From contig CAZQUE010000007.1 of the NCBI GenBank assembly GCA_964596185.1, forward strand, positions 1 through 64,000: a DNA stretch of 64,000 nucleotides, read 5' to 3'. This stretch comes from DYKG01 sp964596185 (lineage in GTDB: Bacteria > Muiribacteriota > Ozemobacteria > Ozemobacterales > Ozemobacteraceae). The notes under the pieces were generated by a model. That model saw nothing but the letters and a program-made list of their open reading frames with translations. It was not told where the DNA came from and did not search any database. This document shows positions 47,043 to 55,532 of this stretch, piece by piece; the first letter of the stretch is position 1, and each line of letters opens with the position of its first letter. Made by a program: the position numbers and the translations under genes.

Positions 47043-47738
47043 TTGAAAATGCAACTGATAACTTTTGCCGGCCCCCCATCATCTGGTAAGACCTCGGTAA
47101 TTATCCAGGCAATCGCCGCCTTGAATATCGACATTGCCGATGTCGGCGTCGTAAAATTTGATTGTCTAACCTCTTTCGACAACCTTAGATACGAAGAAAA
47201 AGGAATTGCCAATGTTACCGGTTTTTCTGGCAAATTGTGTCCAGATCATTTTTTTGTCAGCAATATTGAAGCAGCGGTCGAATGGGGTATACGCTCCGGA
47301 TTCAAAATGCTCATTTCAGAAAGTGCCGGATTATGCAACCGCTGTTCGCCTTATATTAAGGGCATTCTCTCTGTTTGCGTAATCGACAACCTTGCCGGCA
47401 TCAATACTCCCAGAAAAATTGGCCCAATGCTCAAAATGGCCGACATTGTTGTGGTAACCAAAGGAGATATTGTATCCCAGGCGGAGAGAGAGGTTTTCGC
47501 CTTCAATATCAAACAGGTCAATACCCAGGCCAGAATTTTCTCCGTAAATGGAATTACCGGACAAGGCGCGTCATTACTTGCCCGATATCTCGCAACCGCC
47601 AAAGACATTTCCAGTCTTCACGAAATGAAGCTGCGATTCACCACTCCGGCAGCGGTCTGTTCCTATTGCACCGGCGAAATGAGAATAGGCGCCGAGTATC
47701 AAATGGGAACCATGAAAAAAATGGAGTTCAAAAGCTAA
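47043..47738 (+). CDS. UreG/HypB/CobW-like P-loop GTPase
   Basis: A 231-residue P-loop protein with GPPSSGKTS (about 10-18), a G2/G3-like region around ESAGLCNRCSPYI carrying a CxxC, a VTKGD guanine-specificity motif and a late CSYCTGEMRIG with another CxxC. These features match the SIMIBI metallochaperone GTPases (UreG, HypB, CobW). The two CxxC pairs suggest metal binding. It is first in a three-gene operon with an ABC ATPase and a DUF4213/DUF364 protein. The start may be TTG 47043 (AAGGA five bases upstream) or ATG 47049. The metal and target are unknown. Confidence 0.8.
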   Translation: MKMQLITFAGPPSSGKTSVIIQAIAALNIDIADVGVVKFDCLTSFDNLRYEEKGIANVTGFSGKLCPDHFFVSNIEAAVEWGIRSGFKMLISESAGLCNRCSPYIKGILSVCVIDNLAGINTPRKIGPMLKMADIVVVTKGDIVSQAEREVFAFNIKQVNTQARIFSVNGITGQGASLLARYLATAKDISSLHEMKLRFTTPAAVCSYCTGEMRIGAEYQMGTMKKMEFKS

Positions 47739-48772
47739 TGAATCAGCCAAATTTTCTGGAAATGGCGATTTCGCAACCTTTAAAACAAATATTTGATGAA
47801 TACCCTTTTTGCAGAGACTTTTTTCATAACCTGCGCATCGATAATATCGACGATAGTCTGACGCTAGTTCGTGCCCTTGAAAAAACAGACCGGGAAACCA
47901 TGGAAGACTTCGGTCTCGATAAAGATATGGTTTTACGTGAATTTTGCCTTTTTCTAGAAACCTTTGCCCGAGAAGGTTCAACCGGATCAGAAATTGCATC
48001 GCTTACTGTTATCGGTGGCAAAAACAAAAATGGCGAGCCAGAAATTGCCGAATGGTCCGCTTCGATTGGAGAAACTATCAGCATCGTCGGACCAACGGGC
48101 TCAGGTAAAAGCAGATTGCTGGCCGACATTGAATGTCTGGCCGATGTTGATACGCCAACCGGACGACGAGTACTCATCGATGGCAAAAGCATTTCAGAGC
48201 AGCAACGCTTTGACATGGAAGGAAAACTGGTCGCCCAGCTTTCCCAAAACATGAATTTTGTAATGGATCTTACCGTCAAAGAGTTTCTCGAAATGCATGC
48301 TGGAAGTCGTTTTATAGCTGACACGGAAGCTGTTGTCAACCGGTGTTTTACTTGTGCCAACAGTATGGCAGGTGAAAAGTTTGAGCTCAACACGAAATTG
48401 ACTCAGCTCAGCGGCGGTCAGTCAAGAGCGCTAATGATTGCTGACACCGCTTTCATGAGCGCTTCGCCCATCGTATTGATCGATGAAATCGAAAATGCTG
48501 GCATAGACCGGCGTCAGGCCATTGAAATATTGGCCCGGAAAGAAAAAATAGTATTCATTTCTACCCATGATCCGCTTCTGGCATTGAGTGCCGACAAACG
48601 TATAGTCATCAAAAATGGTGGGATCAGCCAGATTATTGTAACCTCTACAGGTGAAAAAAATTGTCTCGACAGGATTCAGCAGCTTGACTCGACCTTTTCG
48701 CGGCTGCGTAAAGCTTTGAGGCAAGGCCAACAAATTGACATGAGCATCTTTCAAATTAAAGGAAAACCTTGA
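47738..48772 (+). CDS. ABC ATPase without permease, with N-terminal helical domain
   Basis: A 344-residue protein starting in a TAATG overlap with the GTPase gene. The N-terminal about 75 residues form a small helical domain reminiscent of DUF1858/ScdA-type modules but without their cysteines. The ABC domain has Walker A GPTGSGKSR, Q-loop in LVAQLSQNM, signature LSGGQSRALMIAD, Walker B IVLIDEIENAG and switch His in FISTHDPLLAL. There are no membrane segments and no permease gene beside it, so it may act on a soluble metalloprotein or cofactor rather than in transport. Confidence 0.82.
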   Translation: MNQPNFLEMAISQPLKQIFDEYPFCRDFFHNLRIDNIDDSLTLVRALEKTDRETMEDFGLDKDMVLREFCLFLETFAREGSTGSEIASLTVIGGKNKNGEPEIAEWSASIGETISIVGPTGSGKSRLLADIECLADVDTPTGRRVLIDGKSISEQQRFDMEGKLVAQLSQNMNFVMDLTVKEFLEMHAGSRFIADTEAVVNRCFTCANSMAGEKFELNTKLTQLSGGQSRALMIADTAFMSASPIVLIDEIENAGIDRRQAIEILARKEKIVFISTHDPLLALSADKRIVIKNGGISQIIVTSTGEKNCLDRIQQLDSTFSRLRKALRQGQQIDMSIFQIKGKP

Positions 48773-49545
48773 GTATGTGGGAAATCTATGACCGACTTAT
48801 CGATGAAATTCCGGCAGATTGGACAGTTGACGAGGTAATCAAAGGAACCCATTATTCCTGTGTTCGCAGTCAAAATGGCCTTGGCATTGCCGAACATCGT
48901 ATTTATGATTTCCGCAAACCGGTTTTGGCTGAATACCCGGCCGGCATGAAGCTAAAAGAACTTGCCAGATGCATAAAGGCCTGGAATTTTTACGAAGCAT
49001 CTATCGGTCTGGCTGCAATTAATGCTTACTTTAATAACATTGAAGTTGCCCGCAAAAACGGCGTTCAGATTCACGACTCACTGCATGTAGAAGACCGGGT
49101 CTACGACCCATTCATCATGGGCCAACACGAAGTTCGCGGAAAAAAAGTCACTGTTATTGGTCATTTCCCATATATTCAAACCTTGCTCGAACCTATCTGT
49201 GAAATGAGTATAGTCAGCGGAGAAATTCCTCAAGAAGGCGATTTTCCAGTTTCTGCAACCGATTTTCTTCTGCCAGAAAGTGATCTTGTCTACATTGGCA
49301 GCTCAAGTCTCATCGAAAAAACATTACCCAGATACCTGCAATTATCGAAAAAAGCGTTAAAGCGAACAATTGTCGGGCCTTCAACCACCCTCGCTCCCAC
49401 TCTTTTCGACTATGGCGTCGATGACCTTTCCGGTTTCGTTGTCAAAGATTGTGAAAGGGCATTGCGCATAATCAAAGGCAGCGAAAACGGCAAGATTTTT
49501 TCTACCGGGCAAAAAGTAGCATTCAAAAAAACGCTTAAAGCATAA
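48769..49545 (+). CDS. DUF4213/DUF364 putative heavy-metal-chelation protein
   Basis: A 258-residue protein with an N-terminal DUF4213 (enolase-N-like) region starting WEIYDRLIDEIP and a DUF364 Rossmann-like region with VTVIGHFPYIQTL and a glycine-Ser-rich GPSTTLAPTLFDYGVDD loop near the end. The family was named for a putative role in heavy-metal chelation after structures of Desulfitobacterium proteins. It is translationally coupled to the ABC ATPase (TTGA overlap; ATG 48775 is an alternative start). It ends at a strong terminator, closing the cassette. Confidence 0.85.
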   Translation: MSMWEIYDRLIDEIPADWTVDEVIKGTHYSCVRSQNGLGIAEHRIYDFRKPVLAEYPAGMKLKELARCIKAWNFYEASIGLAAINAYFNNIEVARKNGVQIHDSLHVEDRVYDPFIMGQHEVRGKKVTVIGHFPYIQTLLEPICEMSIVSGEIPQEGDFPVSATDFLLPESDLVYIGSSSLIEKTLPRYLQLSKKALKRTIVGPSTTLAPTLFDYGVDDLSGFVVKDCERALRIIKGSENGKIFSTGQKVAFKKTLKA

Positions 49546-49570
49546 ATTTTTGCCTTAAGCGTTTTTCTGA
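49528..49570 (+). terminator. rho-independent terminator after the DUF364 gene
   Basis: Inverted repeat of ACGCTTAAxG / CTTAAGCGT around the stop codon, followed by a T run. It overlaps the last codons of the gene, with the TAA in the loop. Confidence 0.75.
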
Positions 49571-49587
49571 CCCAATATTTTGTTTAA

Positions 49588-49612
49588 GCAGGTAATTGCA
49601 ACAATTACCTGC
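49588..49612. repeat. perfect 11-bp inverted repeat
   Basis: GCAGGTAATTG, three-base loop, CAATTACCTGC, between the two converging genes. It could end minus-strand transcripts of the Tim44/TerB gene, but it is not followed by a clear T run on either strand. Confidence 0.6.
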
Positions 49613-49624
49613 CTGGTGATTTGA

Positions 49625-51691
49625 TCAGCTCTGATTTTTCTGACGACGCAACAGCTCTTGTGCTTCCTGGAACATTAGCTTCCTTTCCTGCTTGATAAGC
49701 TGATCGATATCGTATGCCGCCAAACCGATCTTGATACCGATTTTCTTGAGCATTTCAGACTCCTTAGGACTGACATTACCATCGGCCATGGCAATCCTTG
49801 CCAGTTGCCTGAGCAAACCCTGATCAGGTTCGCTTAGACTCATTTCTATCGCATATTGTACCGCATCAGGAGCTCTTTTCAATTCATCGACAATTGGCTG
49901 CAACTTGCTGCTATTTAAATCTGCCCGCTGGGCAAGATTTTTTATTATTTCAAGCTCTTTGGCATCGATATTGCCATCGGCCATCATCATCGCAATAGTG
50001 TAACGCATTAGTTCGACACCCGAGATTACTGTTTCAATATCAGTTGAACTTGCCTTTGCCGGAGCCGATGAAGGAATTGCCCCAACAGGAGCAGGGCTTT
50101 CTTTGCGTGTGTTTTTAGCTCTGATAAGCATTCCGGCCACTCGATCGTCAGTTCGATCGCAAACAGCCTCAAGAACCCACTCGATCTTGCCATCGTTCAT
50201 TACCGCGCCACAATATTGACATTCGTTTTCAGTTCCCGTCTGCTCAGGAGCACCGCATGATGGGCAGTGCGCACTAGCCAGGGCCGATTCAAGTTTTGTC
50301 TGGGCGCCATGCTTTCTTACAAGAATGAAAACGTTCTTTTGATTGATTGGCCCACCCGAGGATGGTTGAATTTTTCCGGCTATCTGAGTCGAAGGAATCC
50401 CGCTCCAAACGATCTCGACCATTGCTCGATCCTTATCTTCGCCAGTTTCTATCCCAAGAAGATTTATAATGCCAACGGCACAGGATGTGTAAAAACGACG
50501 CGCACCTGATTTATCAGCTTTTAACCAGTTGCCTTCATTTGCCGAAAATTCATCAAGAGCAACTTTACGCAGAAAGTCAATCTTACCGGTCCTTTCGGTC
50601 TCGATCTTTCGCCAGAAAATAACTGAAGCACGCTCCTTGAGGTGCTGCATATTGAAGCCGGGGTCGGCACTGACCAGCTCGTCCATGCCTGGAACCTGTG
50701 GCTGTGGGCGAACACCCCATTCGCAAGCCTGGGTAATGCTTACCAGAACCCAGTCATACTCACCAGAGCGCAATAGAGCATTACAAACATCGCATTTTGA
50801 CAAACGACCAATTTTAATTGGGTTACCACAGTTAGGACATTGCCCTTCGAGCAAACCACCCTTGTTGCCAGTCTTTGCGCCCGGTTTTCTCATGAACGAC
50901 CAGACCTCGGAAAATGGCTCAGGAGAACGGCTTCCCTCGACAAGTTTTCCTGTTTTCTCATCTTTGCGATAGTTTACTGCGCTTGCATCGATGCGCAAAT
51001 GAATTACATCGAAGTTTTTATCTGTTTGAAATCCAACTGCGTAGGCATTGCGAACATTCAAGCCTTCCATGTGGTCAATCAATCCAGCTTCACGCAATTC
51101 TGAAAGTTGAATATTGAATTGCTCATAGATTCCGTCTGACAAAAACGCCTCAGCTTTTGCCAAATCTCGTGCAGACCAGGCCTGTTGAATAATCGCAAAG
51201 GCCTTTTTCGCCCGTTCCGAAAAAACTCTTTCATTAAAATTTGGATCTCTGGCTTTTAAAGCATCGAGAGAAACTGCTTTCATTCTTGACGGCTGAATCT
51301 GACTGGCTTCTCTGATGGTTGTAAGCATCCCACCATCGCCAGACAAAAACATTTTGAGTATGCTTGGAACATTGTCGGAATTGGCAATCCAAAGTTTTAA
51401 AGCCGCAATTACAATGAATACAACGAAGAAAAACAAAATGACAGCTGGATCAGCAGGAGCACCACCACCGCTACTACTACCCCTACTTCGGGAAGAACCT
51501 CCCCAGCTGCTGCTACCACTGCTTCTATAGCCGAAACTTGAACTCGAGCCGGATCTGCTGCCGCTGGAGTATCGATTGCCGCCCCCGGCGCGTGCGTCCG
51601 CCTCTTCACAGACAATAACTACCAGGAAAAATACCAGCAAAAGCAAAATAGAACCCGCTAGTATTTTTGTCAGATGCGAATTGTATTTCAT
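49625..51691 (-). CDS. membrane protein with two Tim44-like domains, two zinc ribbons and a TerB domain
   Basis: A 688-residue protein with an unusual modular plan. It has an N-terminal membrane segment or signal (10-29), a Gly/Ser/Arg-rich linker (34-78), a second membrane segment (82-101), a Tim44-like domain (about 150-270), a zinc ribbon with C285/C288/C300/C303, a second Tim44-like domain (about 344-460), a second zinc ribbon with C476/C479/C491/C494, and a C-terminal TerB-like helical domain (about 558-680) containing two MADGN motifs. Bacterial Tim44-like proteins of unknown role are common, but duplication with zinc ribbons and TerB is striking. Its function is unknown; a membrane-attached scaffold is the likeliest guess. 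Confidence 0.83.
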   Translation of the reverse strand: MKYNSHLTKILAGSILLLLVFFLVVIVCEEADARAGGGNRYSSGSRSGSSSSFGYRSSGSSSWGGSSRSRGSSSGGGAPADPAVILFFFVVFIVIAALKLWIANSDNVPSILKMFLSGDGGMLTTIREASQIQPSRMKAVSLDALKARDPNFNERVFSERAKKAFAIIQQAWSARDLAKAEAFLSDGIYEQFNIQLSELREAGLIDHMEGLNVRNAYAVGFQTDKNFDVIHLRIDASAVNYRKDEKTGKLVEGSRSPEPFSEVWSFMRKPGAKTGNKGGLLEGQCPNCGNPIKIGRLSKCDVCNALLRSGEYDWVLVSITQACEWGVRPQPQVPGMDELVSADPGFNMQHLKERASVIFWRKIETERTGKIDFLRKVALDEFSANEGNWLKADKSGARRFYTSCAVGIINLLGIETGEDKDRAMVEIVWSGIPSTQIAGKIQPSSGGPINQKNVFILVRKHGAQTKLESALASAHCPSCGAPEQTGTENECQYCGAVMNDGKIEWVLEAVCDRTDDRVAGMLIRAKNTRKESPAPVGAIPSSAPAKASSTDIETVISGVELMRYTIAMMMADGNIDAKELEIIKNLAQRADLNSSKLQPIVDELKRAPDAVQYAIEMSLSEPDQGLLRQLARIAMADGNVSPKESEMLKKIGIKIGLAAYDIDQLIKQERKLMFQEAQELLRRQKNQS

Positions 51692-51735
51692 TCTATCATC
51701 TCCTCAAAGATCAATTTCCCTTGGAATCACTACTT

Positions 51736-51764
51736 AGCATACTCTGAAAAAAATAGTAATTCAA
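51736..51764 (-). promoter_or_regulatory. promoter of the Tim44/TerB gene
   Basis: On the minus strand TTGAAT, 17-base spacer and TATGCT, about 45 bases before the start codon. Consensus match only. Confidence 0.45.
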
Positions 51765-51769
51765 ATAGA

Positions 51770-51818
51770 ACAAAAAAACCGGGGAACTATCGACTCTGCG
51801 ACAGTTCCCCGGTTTTCT
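51770..51818 (-). terminator. rho-independent terminator after the phasin-like gene
   Basis: Perfect 12-base stem (51777-51788 / 51803-51814) with AACCGGGGAACT, followed on the minus strand by a T run. Confidence 0.85.
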
Positions 51819-51827
51819 GGAATGTTA

Positions 51828-52154
51828 TTATTTGCCGGCTTTAGCGGTTTTCGGAGTTACAGCCTTGATGGTTTCTTCATAGATTTTCTGATATCTGGTG
51901 TTGAATTTTTCGATGTTTTCGCGGTAGATTTTCTGCAGTTCTTCATTTGAACCAGTGATATTGTTGTAAATATCATACATCAGTTCAACGTTGCGATTCA
52001 TGTGATCGAAGAACAGTTCCATGTTCTTTTTGGTGTAACCATTGTTCTGCTCAAGAGTTGCATTCCAGAATTTGTTCATTACCTGGAAATTTTCATTGAT
52101 GAGCTGAGCATATTCGTTTGAGAATTCCATCCATTTGTTCATTTCGTTAGTCAT
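51828..52154 (-). CDS. phasin-like small helical protein
   Basis: A 108-residue, entirely helical, charged protein with regularly spaced aromatic residues and repeated short helices (MNKFWNATLEQNN, FFDHMNRNVELMYDIYNN), ending in a basic Ala/Lys tail. This is the usual look of phasins, which coat polyhydroxyalkanoate granules, or of the PhaE-type synthase subunit. The call rests on composition, size and the presence of a PhaR gene 3 kb away rather than on a firm signature. AGGAG eight bases before ATG 52154, a strong promoter and its own terminator suggest a highly expressed single-gene unit. Confidence 0.6.
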   Translation of the reverse strand: MTNEMNKWMEFSNEYAQLINENFQVMNKFWNATLEQNNGYTKKNMELFFDHMNRNVELMYDIYNNITGSNEELQKIYRENIEKFNTRYQKIYEETIKAVTPKTAKAGK

Positions 52155-52225
52155 TTTATTTTCTCCTGTAAAAATATTTGATTTCAGAATTTTGCTTCGG
52201 CTAAGGTTGCTTCGTTACGAAATTA

Positions 52226-52254
52226 ATATTACCACTCTTGCTGCATCGCGTCAA
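52226..52254 (-). promoter_or_regulatory. strong promoter of the phasin-like gene
   Basis: On the minus strand TTGACG, 17-base spacer and TAATAT, about 70 bases before the start codon. A close match to the sigma-70 consensus. Confidence 0.6.
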
Positions 52255-52631
52255 CAAAAAAATAAAAAATATTTTTACCTCCTAATTATTCCGCTCAGAC
52301 AAAGCTTTTGCGATTGCTGGGCCGCAAAAAATCTAGTCTTTTCACTTTTTTTATTCCCCCTTTTGCGGTACAGTTTTTTTTAATGAACGACTCTTGTCGA
52401 GAGGCATCAATTTGTTATAGCAGTTCTTTTCAGCTAGAATTCCAGCGATTGGGTCTTTTTGTTTAAACGATCATAATGCTGCAGATCAGCAAGTCGCATA
52501 TCGGCCTTGCAAAGCTCTTTTTCAGACAGACATCCATTATCTTGCATCGAATTCTGAACTGGCATAAACTTCAAAAAAATAAAAAATAGTTAAATAAATC
52601 CTGGCAAAATAGAACTCTTGATTTGTAGATT
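52255..52631. other. AT-rich intergenic region without a recognised gene
   Basis: The stretch between the phasin promoter and the ECF sigma gene is AT-rich, and its short open frames look random. No tRNA, hairpin terminator or convincing promoter for the sigma gene was seen. A promoter read by the ECF sigma itself would be expected here but could not be identified. Confidence 0.5.
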
Positions 52632-53162
52632 ATGAAAAACAGCAACGAAACAAAAGAAATAATGGCAATGTTTGCCCAAAATCCTCAAAAAGGGTTTGAG
52701 CAGATCTATAAAAGCTTTGCCGGGCCAGTGTTCCGTTATCTGAGAAATTCATTTGCCCTGTCTCGGGAAGAGGCCGAAGACATTTTGCAAACTGTATTCA
52801 TGCCATGGGTCAAAGAGCCCGCCAAGTTCTTTCATGTCGATAATCCCGCCGGTTATCTTTTTACAAGCGCCAGAAATGCCGCACTGAAACTGAAAAAATC
52901 AGCAAAATCTGGTCATACCACAATCGATTGTTCGAATGACCAGCCGAATACGATAGATCAGAAAATAGAAAATGAGCTGATGATAAAAAAAGCTCTAGAA
53001 AGCCTACCTGATGAACAGAAAGAAACTGTCGTCCTCAAGATCTGGACGAACATGACCTTTGAAGAAATTGCCGAACTGCAACAATGCAGTTTGCCAACTG
53101 TTGCGTCACGTTATCGTTACGCAATTGCAAAATTGAAGGAGTTGATCCCATGGACAAGATGA
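52632..53162 (+). CDS. ECF-type RNA polymerase sigma factor
   Basis: A 176-residue sigma-70-family factor with region 2 (about 22-90, with SREEAEDILQTVF and NPAGYLFTSARNAAL) and region 4 (about 115-172, with LPDEQKETVVLKIW and TFEEIAELQQCSLPTVASRYRYA as the helix-turn-helix). It lacks regions 1 and 3, as usual for extracytoplasmic-function factors. Its end overlaps a gene for a single-pass membrane protein by 13 bases, the typical sigma/anti-sigma arrangement. Confidence 0.9.
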   Translation: MKNSNETKEIMAMFAQNPQKGFEQIYKSFAGPVFRYLRNSFALSREEAEDILQTVFMPWVKEPAKFFHVDNPAGYLFTSARNAALKLKKSAKSGHTTIDCSNDQPNTIDQKIENELMIKKALESLPDEQKETVVLKIWTNMTFEEIAELQQCSLPTVASRYRYAIAKLKELIPWTR

Positions 53163-53581
53163 ATAAGGATCAATTTGAAAAATACCTCGAAGAAAACGCC
53201 CCGACCGAAGAGCCTTCAGTCGATGTTTTCAACGCATTGCAAAAACAGGCGGAATGGAATCAGCCGGCACCTGGGCCTGGAGTTTCCATCATGACAATCG
53301 CAGCAATCGCAGCAATCACAATAATCATTATTGCTTCAACGATTGTTTTCCTTGCCTATTCGGCCAAGCCCCAGGCACCACTATCAAATAAGGTTCCAGA
53401 AGAGTTGCCCGAAATCATCGAGCTTCAACCTGCCGAAATTATCGCCCAAAATGAAAACATATTTGAAATGGGAGCTTATAAGCTCATCAAATTCAAAAAT
53501 GAAGACTTCAATTTATCGTTTGCACAAGACAATTCAAATACAACAATGTTGGGCTTTGCGCGCGAACTGAACAACATTTGA
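53150..53581 (+). CDS. putative membrane anti-sigma factor
   Basis: A 143-residue protein with an acidic cytoplasmic N-terminus (1-45), one long hydrophobic helix rich in Ile/Ala/Thr (about 47-70) and a periplasmic C-terminus (about 71-143). No zinc-binding HxxxCxxC motif of the ZAS type is present. Position and topology alone suggest it restrains the upstream ECF factor. AAGGAG eight bases before ATG 53150 sets the start inside the sigma gene. Confidence 0.6.
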   Translation: MDKMNKDQFEKYLEENAPTEEPSVDVFNALQKQAEWNQPAPGPGVSIMTIAAIAAITIIIIASTIVFLAYSAKPQAPLSNKVPEELPEIIELQPAEIIAQNENIFEMGAYKLIKFKNEDFNLSFAQDNSNTTMLGFARELNNI

Positions 53582-53617
53582 GCCTCTTTAAATTCTATCA
53601 GTCGAAAGGAAAATCCC

Positions 53618-54949
53618 ATGAAAAACTCCTTATTGCTTACTGTTCTGCTCGCCATTGCAATTCTTTCAGTGCCAATGAACACATTGGCTGCCGAAAAAAT
53701 CACTGAACCCGTCCCGGAAGCAAAAACCTTCCAGGACGACAATGCTGCCCTGCGCTATATGATGGTTATTGGCTTCATGCCAGACCTTTCCAGTGAAGAT
53801 GCTGACCAATTAAGAGATATCACCAGCCTCGAAAGTTTTGACAAGATTCCCAAAAAAGTCCGCATGAAACTGTATGAAGCTTCTTCATATCGCACCGAGA
53901 AACTGCTTGAATTTGCAGCTAAATGCAAAGACTGCAATTTCATGCCGGATCAGTCTTATAAGCCAGAAGACTATGTTCCGCCATATAGAACGCTCAGAAC
54001 CTTAGCCCGCTATCTCAATGCCGGAGGCTGGTATCAAGCCAAAATTGGCGACCATGAAAAAGCAGCGCGATTATTCGTTGCCGTCTTCAGATTTGGCGAT
54101 GACGCAGAAAATTACGGCCCTTTGATCAGCTACATGATCGGCCACTCAATTCGTGAAATCGCACTTGAATCGATGAAAACTTTCCTGGCCGGGGAATTCA
54201 AACCTGAGGCAAAAAAAATAATCCTGGATTATCTCAAGTCACTGCCAAAACCTGCATTCAGGGTTAAAGAAGGCCTGGTGTGGGAAAGAAAATTCACTGA
54301 GAACATTTTGAAAACTCTCGACAGCAATGAAGGCATGATAGAGATTCTTAAAAACGTCGAAGAACCCTCTGATGAACCTAAAGAGGCGACTCCTTCGAAT
54401 CCTGAAAAAGCCTGCTGCGCAAATCAGCGGGTTCTAATGGGCGCACTTGAAATGGCCGCCATGGATGGAATCATATTTCCTGAAAATGCGAGTTTCGATG
54501 AAATATTGAACAGGCTGGTTAAGGATCATTATCTTCGCAATGCCGTTGAATGCCCGCGAAAAGGGGAATATAAAATCAAATTTCACGAAAATGAAAATTA
54601 TACCGAAGTAAGCTGCTCCTGTGGTGCTGATCCAGAGAAGCCACTTATAAAGGAAGAAGTGTCTCCCAAAAAAGAGGATGCAGCACAAAAAAACAAGCTG
54701 ACGGCCAAAGCTGAGGAATATAGAAACTCAGGAAAATTTGCCCGCGACCAGAAGGAAATCCTTGAATACTATGACAAAATGATAAATTTGGACCAGTTCA
54801 AAGAAAAAGCCCTGGAAGAGATTCAAAGAATCCAGGAGGAATACGAAAGCAAAGACAATATTCTGATCAAAACCATCGGGGTCAGCTTCAAAAAAGTCTA
54901 CGAAAGACAGCTGAAACTTCAGGAAGAAATTGAATCCCTAATCAAATGA
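53618..54949 (+). CDS. exported protein of unknown function, likely target of the ECF system
   Basis: A 443-residue product with a signal peptide (about 1-25, ending TLAAE), a helical, possibly TPR-like middle (about 40-230), a Cys-containing module (about 265-335) and a Lys/Glu-rich coiled coil at the end (about 350-443). The Cys module begins CCANQRVLMGALEMAAMDG and continues with ECPRKGEYKI and VSCSCG. That spacing resembles the C-terminal part of prepilin-like secretion proteins. AAAGGA seven bases before ATG 53618 supports the start. It is third in the ECF operon. Confidence 0.68.
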   Translation: MKNSLLLTVLLAIAILSVPMNTLAAEKITEPVPEAKTFQDDNAALRYMMVIGFMPDLSSEDADQLRDITSLESFDKIPKKVRMKLYEASSYRTEKLLEFAAKCKDCNFMPDQSYKPEDYVPPYRTLRTLARYLNAGGWYQAKIGDHEKAARLFVAVFRFGDDAENYGPLISYMIGHSIREIALESMKTFLAGEFKPEAKKIILDYLKSLPKPAFRVKEGLVWERKFTENILKTLDSNEGMIEILKNVEEPSDEPKEATPSNPEKACCANQRVLMGALEMAAMDGIIFPENASFDEILNRLVKDHYLRNAVECPRKGEYKIKFHENENYTEVSCSCGADPEKPLIKEEVSPKKEDAAQKNKLTAKAEEYRNSGKFARDQKEILEYYDKMINLDQFKEKALEEIQRIQEEYESKDNILIKTIGVSFKKVYERQLKLQEEIESLIK

Positions 54950-54957
54950 ATTTTTCC

Positions 54958-54998
54958 TGAAAAAAACCGGGGTTCATGGCTTTGAACCCCGGTTTTTC
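54958..54998. terminator. bidirectional rho-independent terminator
   Basis: Perfect 14-base stem (54963-54976 / 54983-54996) flanked by A and T runs, placed between the convergent ECF operon and phaR. Confidence 0.88.
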
Positions 54999-55013
54999 TA
55001 TCAATAAAAGGAA

Positions 55014-55532
55014 CTATTCAGATTGCAATTTTTCTTCGAGCTCACGCAGGCGTTTGAGAATCTCCGCCATTTTATCCGCGTCTTCCTTTTTGGGGTTATC
55101 GTCTTTGGCGGCTTCTTTTTTCTCGGCAGAGGGTTTCATCCCTTGCATGAAAGGATTAGGGAACTGAAATGGATTGGTGCTCATCCATGGATTCTGAAAG
55201 CCCATTCCAGGAAAACCACCTTGCCCTGCCTGCTGCTTGTTATACATGTCCATCATCCAGGGAAAGAACTGCTTGAAGAAATTGTCGACAACCTCTTTGG
55301 GCGATTGCAAAACCATTTGATAAAAATAGGTCGGCAACAATTCGTAACGTTCTTCAAGAAGAACCTGCATGAGAATATACTTGGTGATATCTTTACCGGT
55401 GCTTTTTTCTACAACCTTCACCTTGTCGCCGCGCTGCAAAAAGTCGCGAATCTCGGCGAGAGAGACGTATCTGGCTTCTTCTACACAATAAAGTCGCCGA
55501 TTATCATATTTCTTAATCAGAATTTCTTTCAC
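55014..55532 (-). CDS. phaR: polyhydroxyalkanoate synthesis regulator PhaR-like protein
   Basis: A 172-residue protein whose N-terminal about 60 residues match the PHA accumulation regulator DNA-binding domain: IKKYDNRRLYCVEEARYVSL is the signature, followed by VVEKSTGKDITKYILMQVL. PhaR binds nascent PHA granules and represses phasin and its own gene. The C-terminal half is Pro/Met/Gln-rich (QAGQGGFPGMGFQNPWM region) and ends in a short coiled coil. GTG 55532 with GAGG six bases upstream fits best and overlaps the secreted hydrolase gene by 20 bases. No phaC is in the window. Confidence 0.87.
   Translation of the reverse strand: MKEILIKKYDNRRLYCVEEARYVSLAEIRDFLQRGDKVKVVEKSTGKDITKYILMQVLLEERYELLPTYFYQMVLQSPKEVVDNFFKQFFPWMMDMYNKQQAGQGGFPGMGFQNPWMSTNPFQFPNPFMQGMKPSAEKKEAAKDDNPKKEDADKMAEILKRLRELEEKLQSE

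Noticed and set aside
49588..49612. The perfect inverted repeat as a recombination site or an operator.
   Set aside because: It is a single copy between converging genes, with no integrase or regulator nearby; transcript-end function is simpler.
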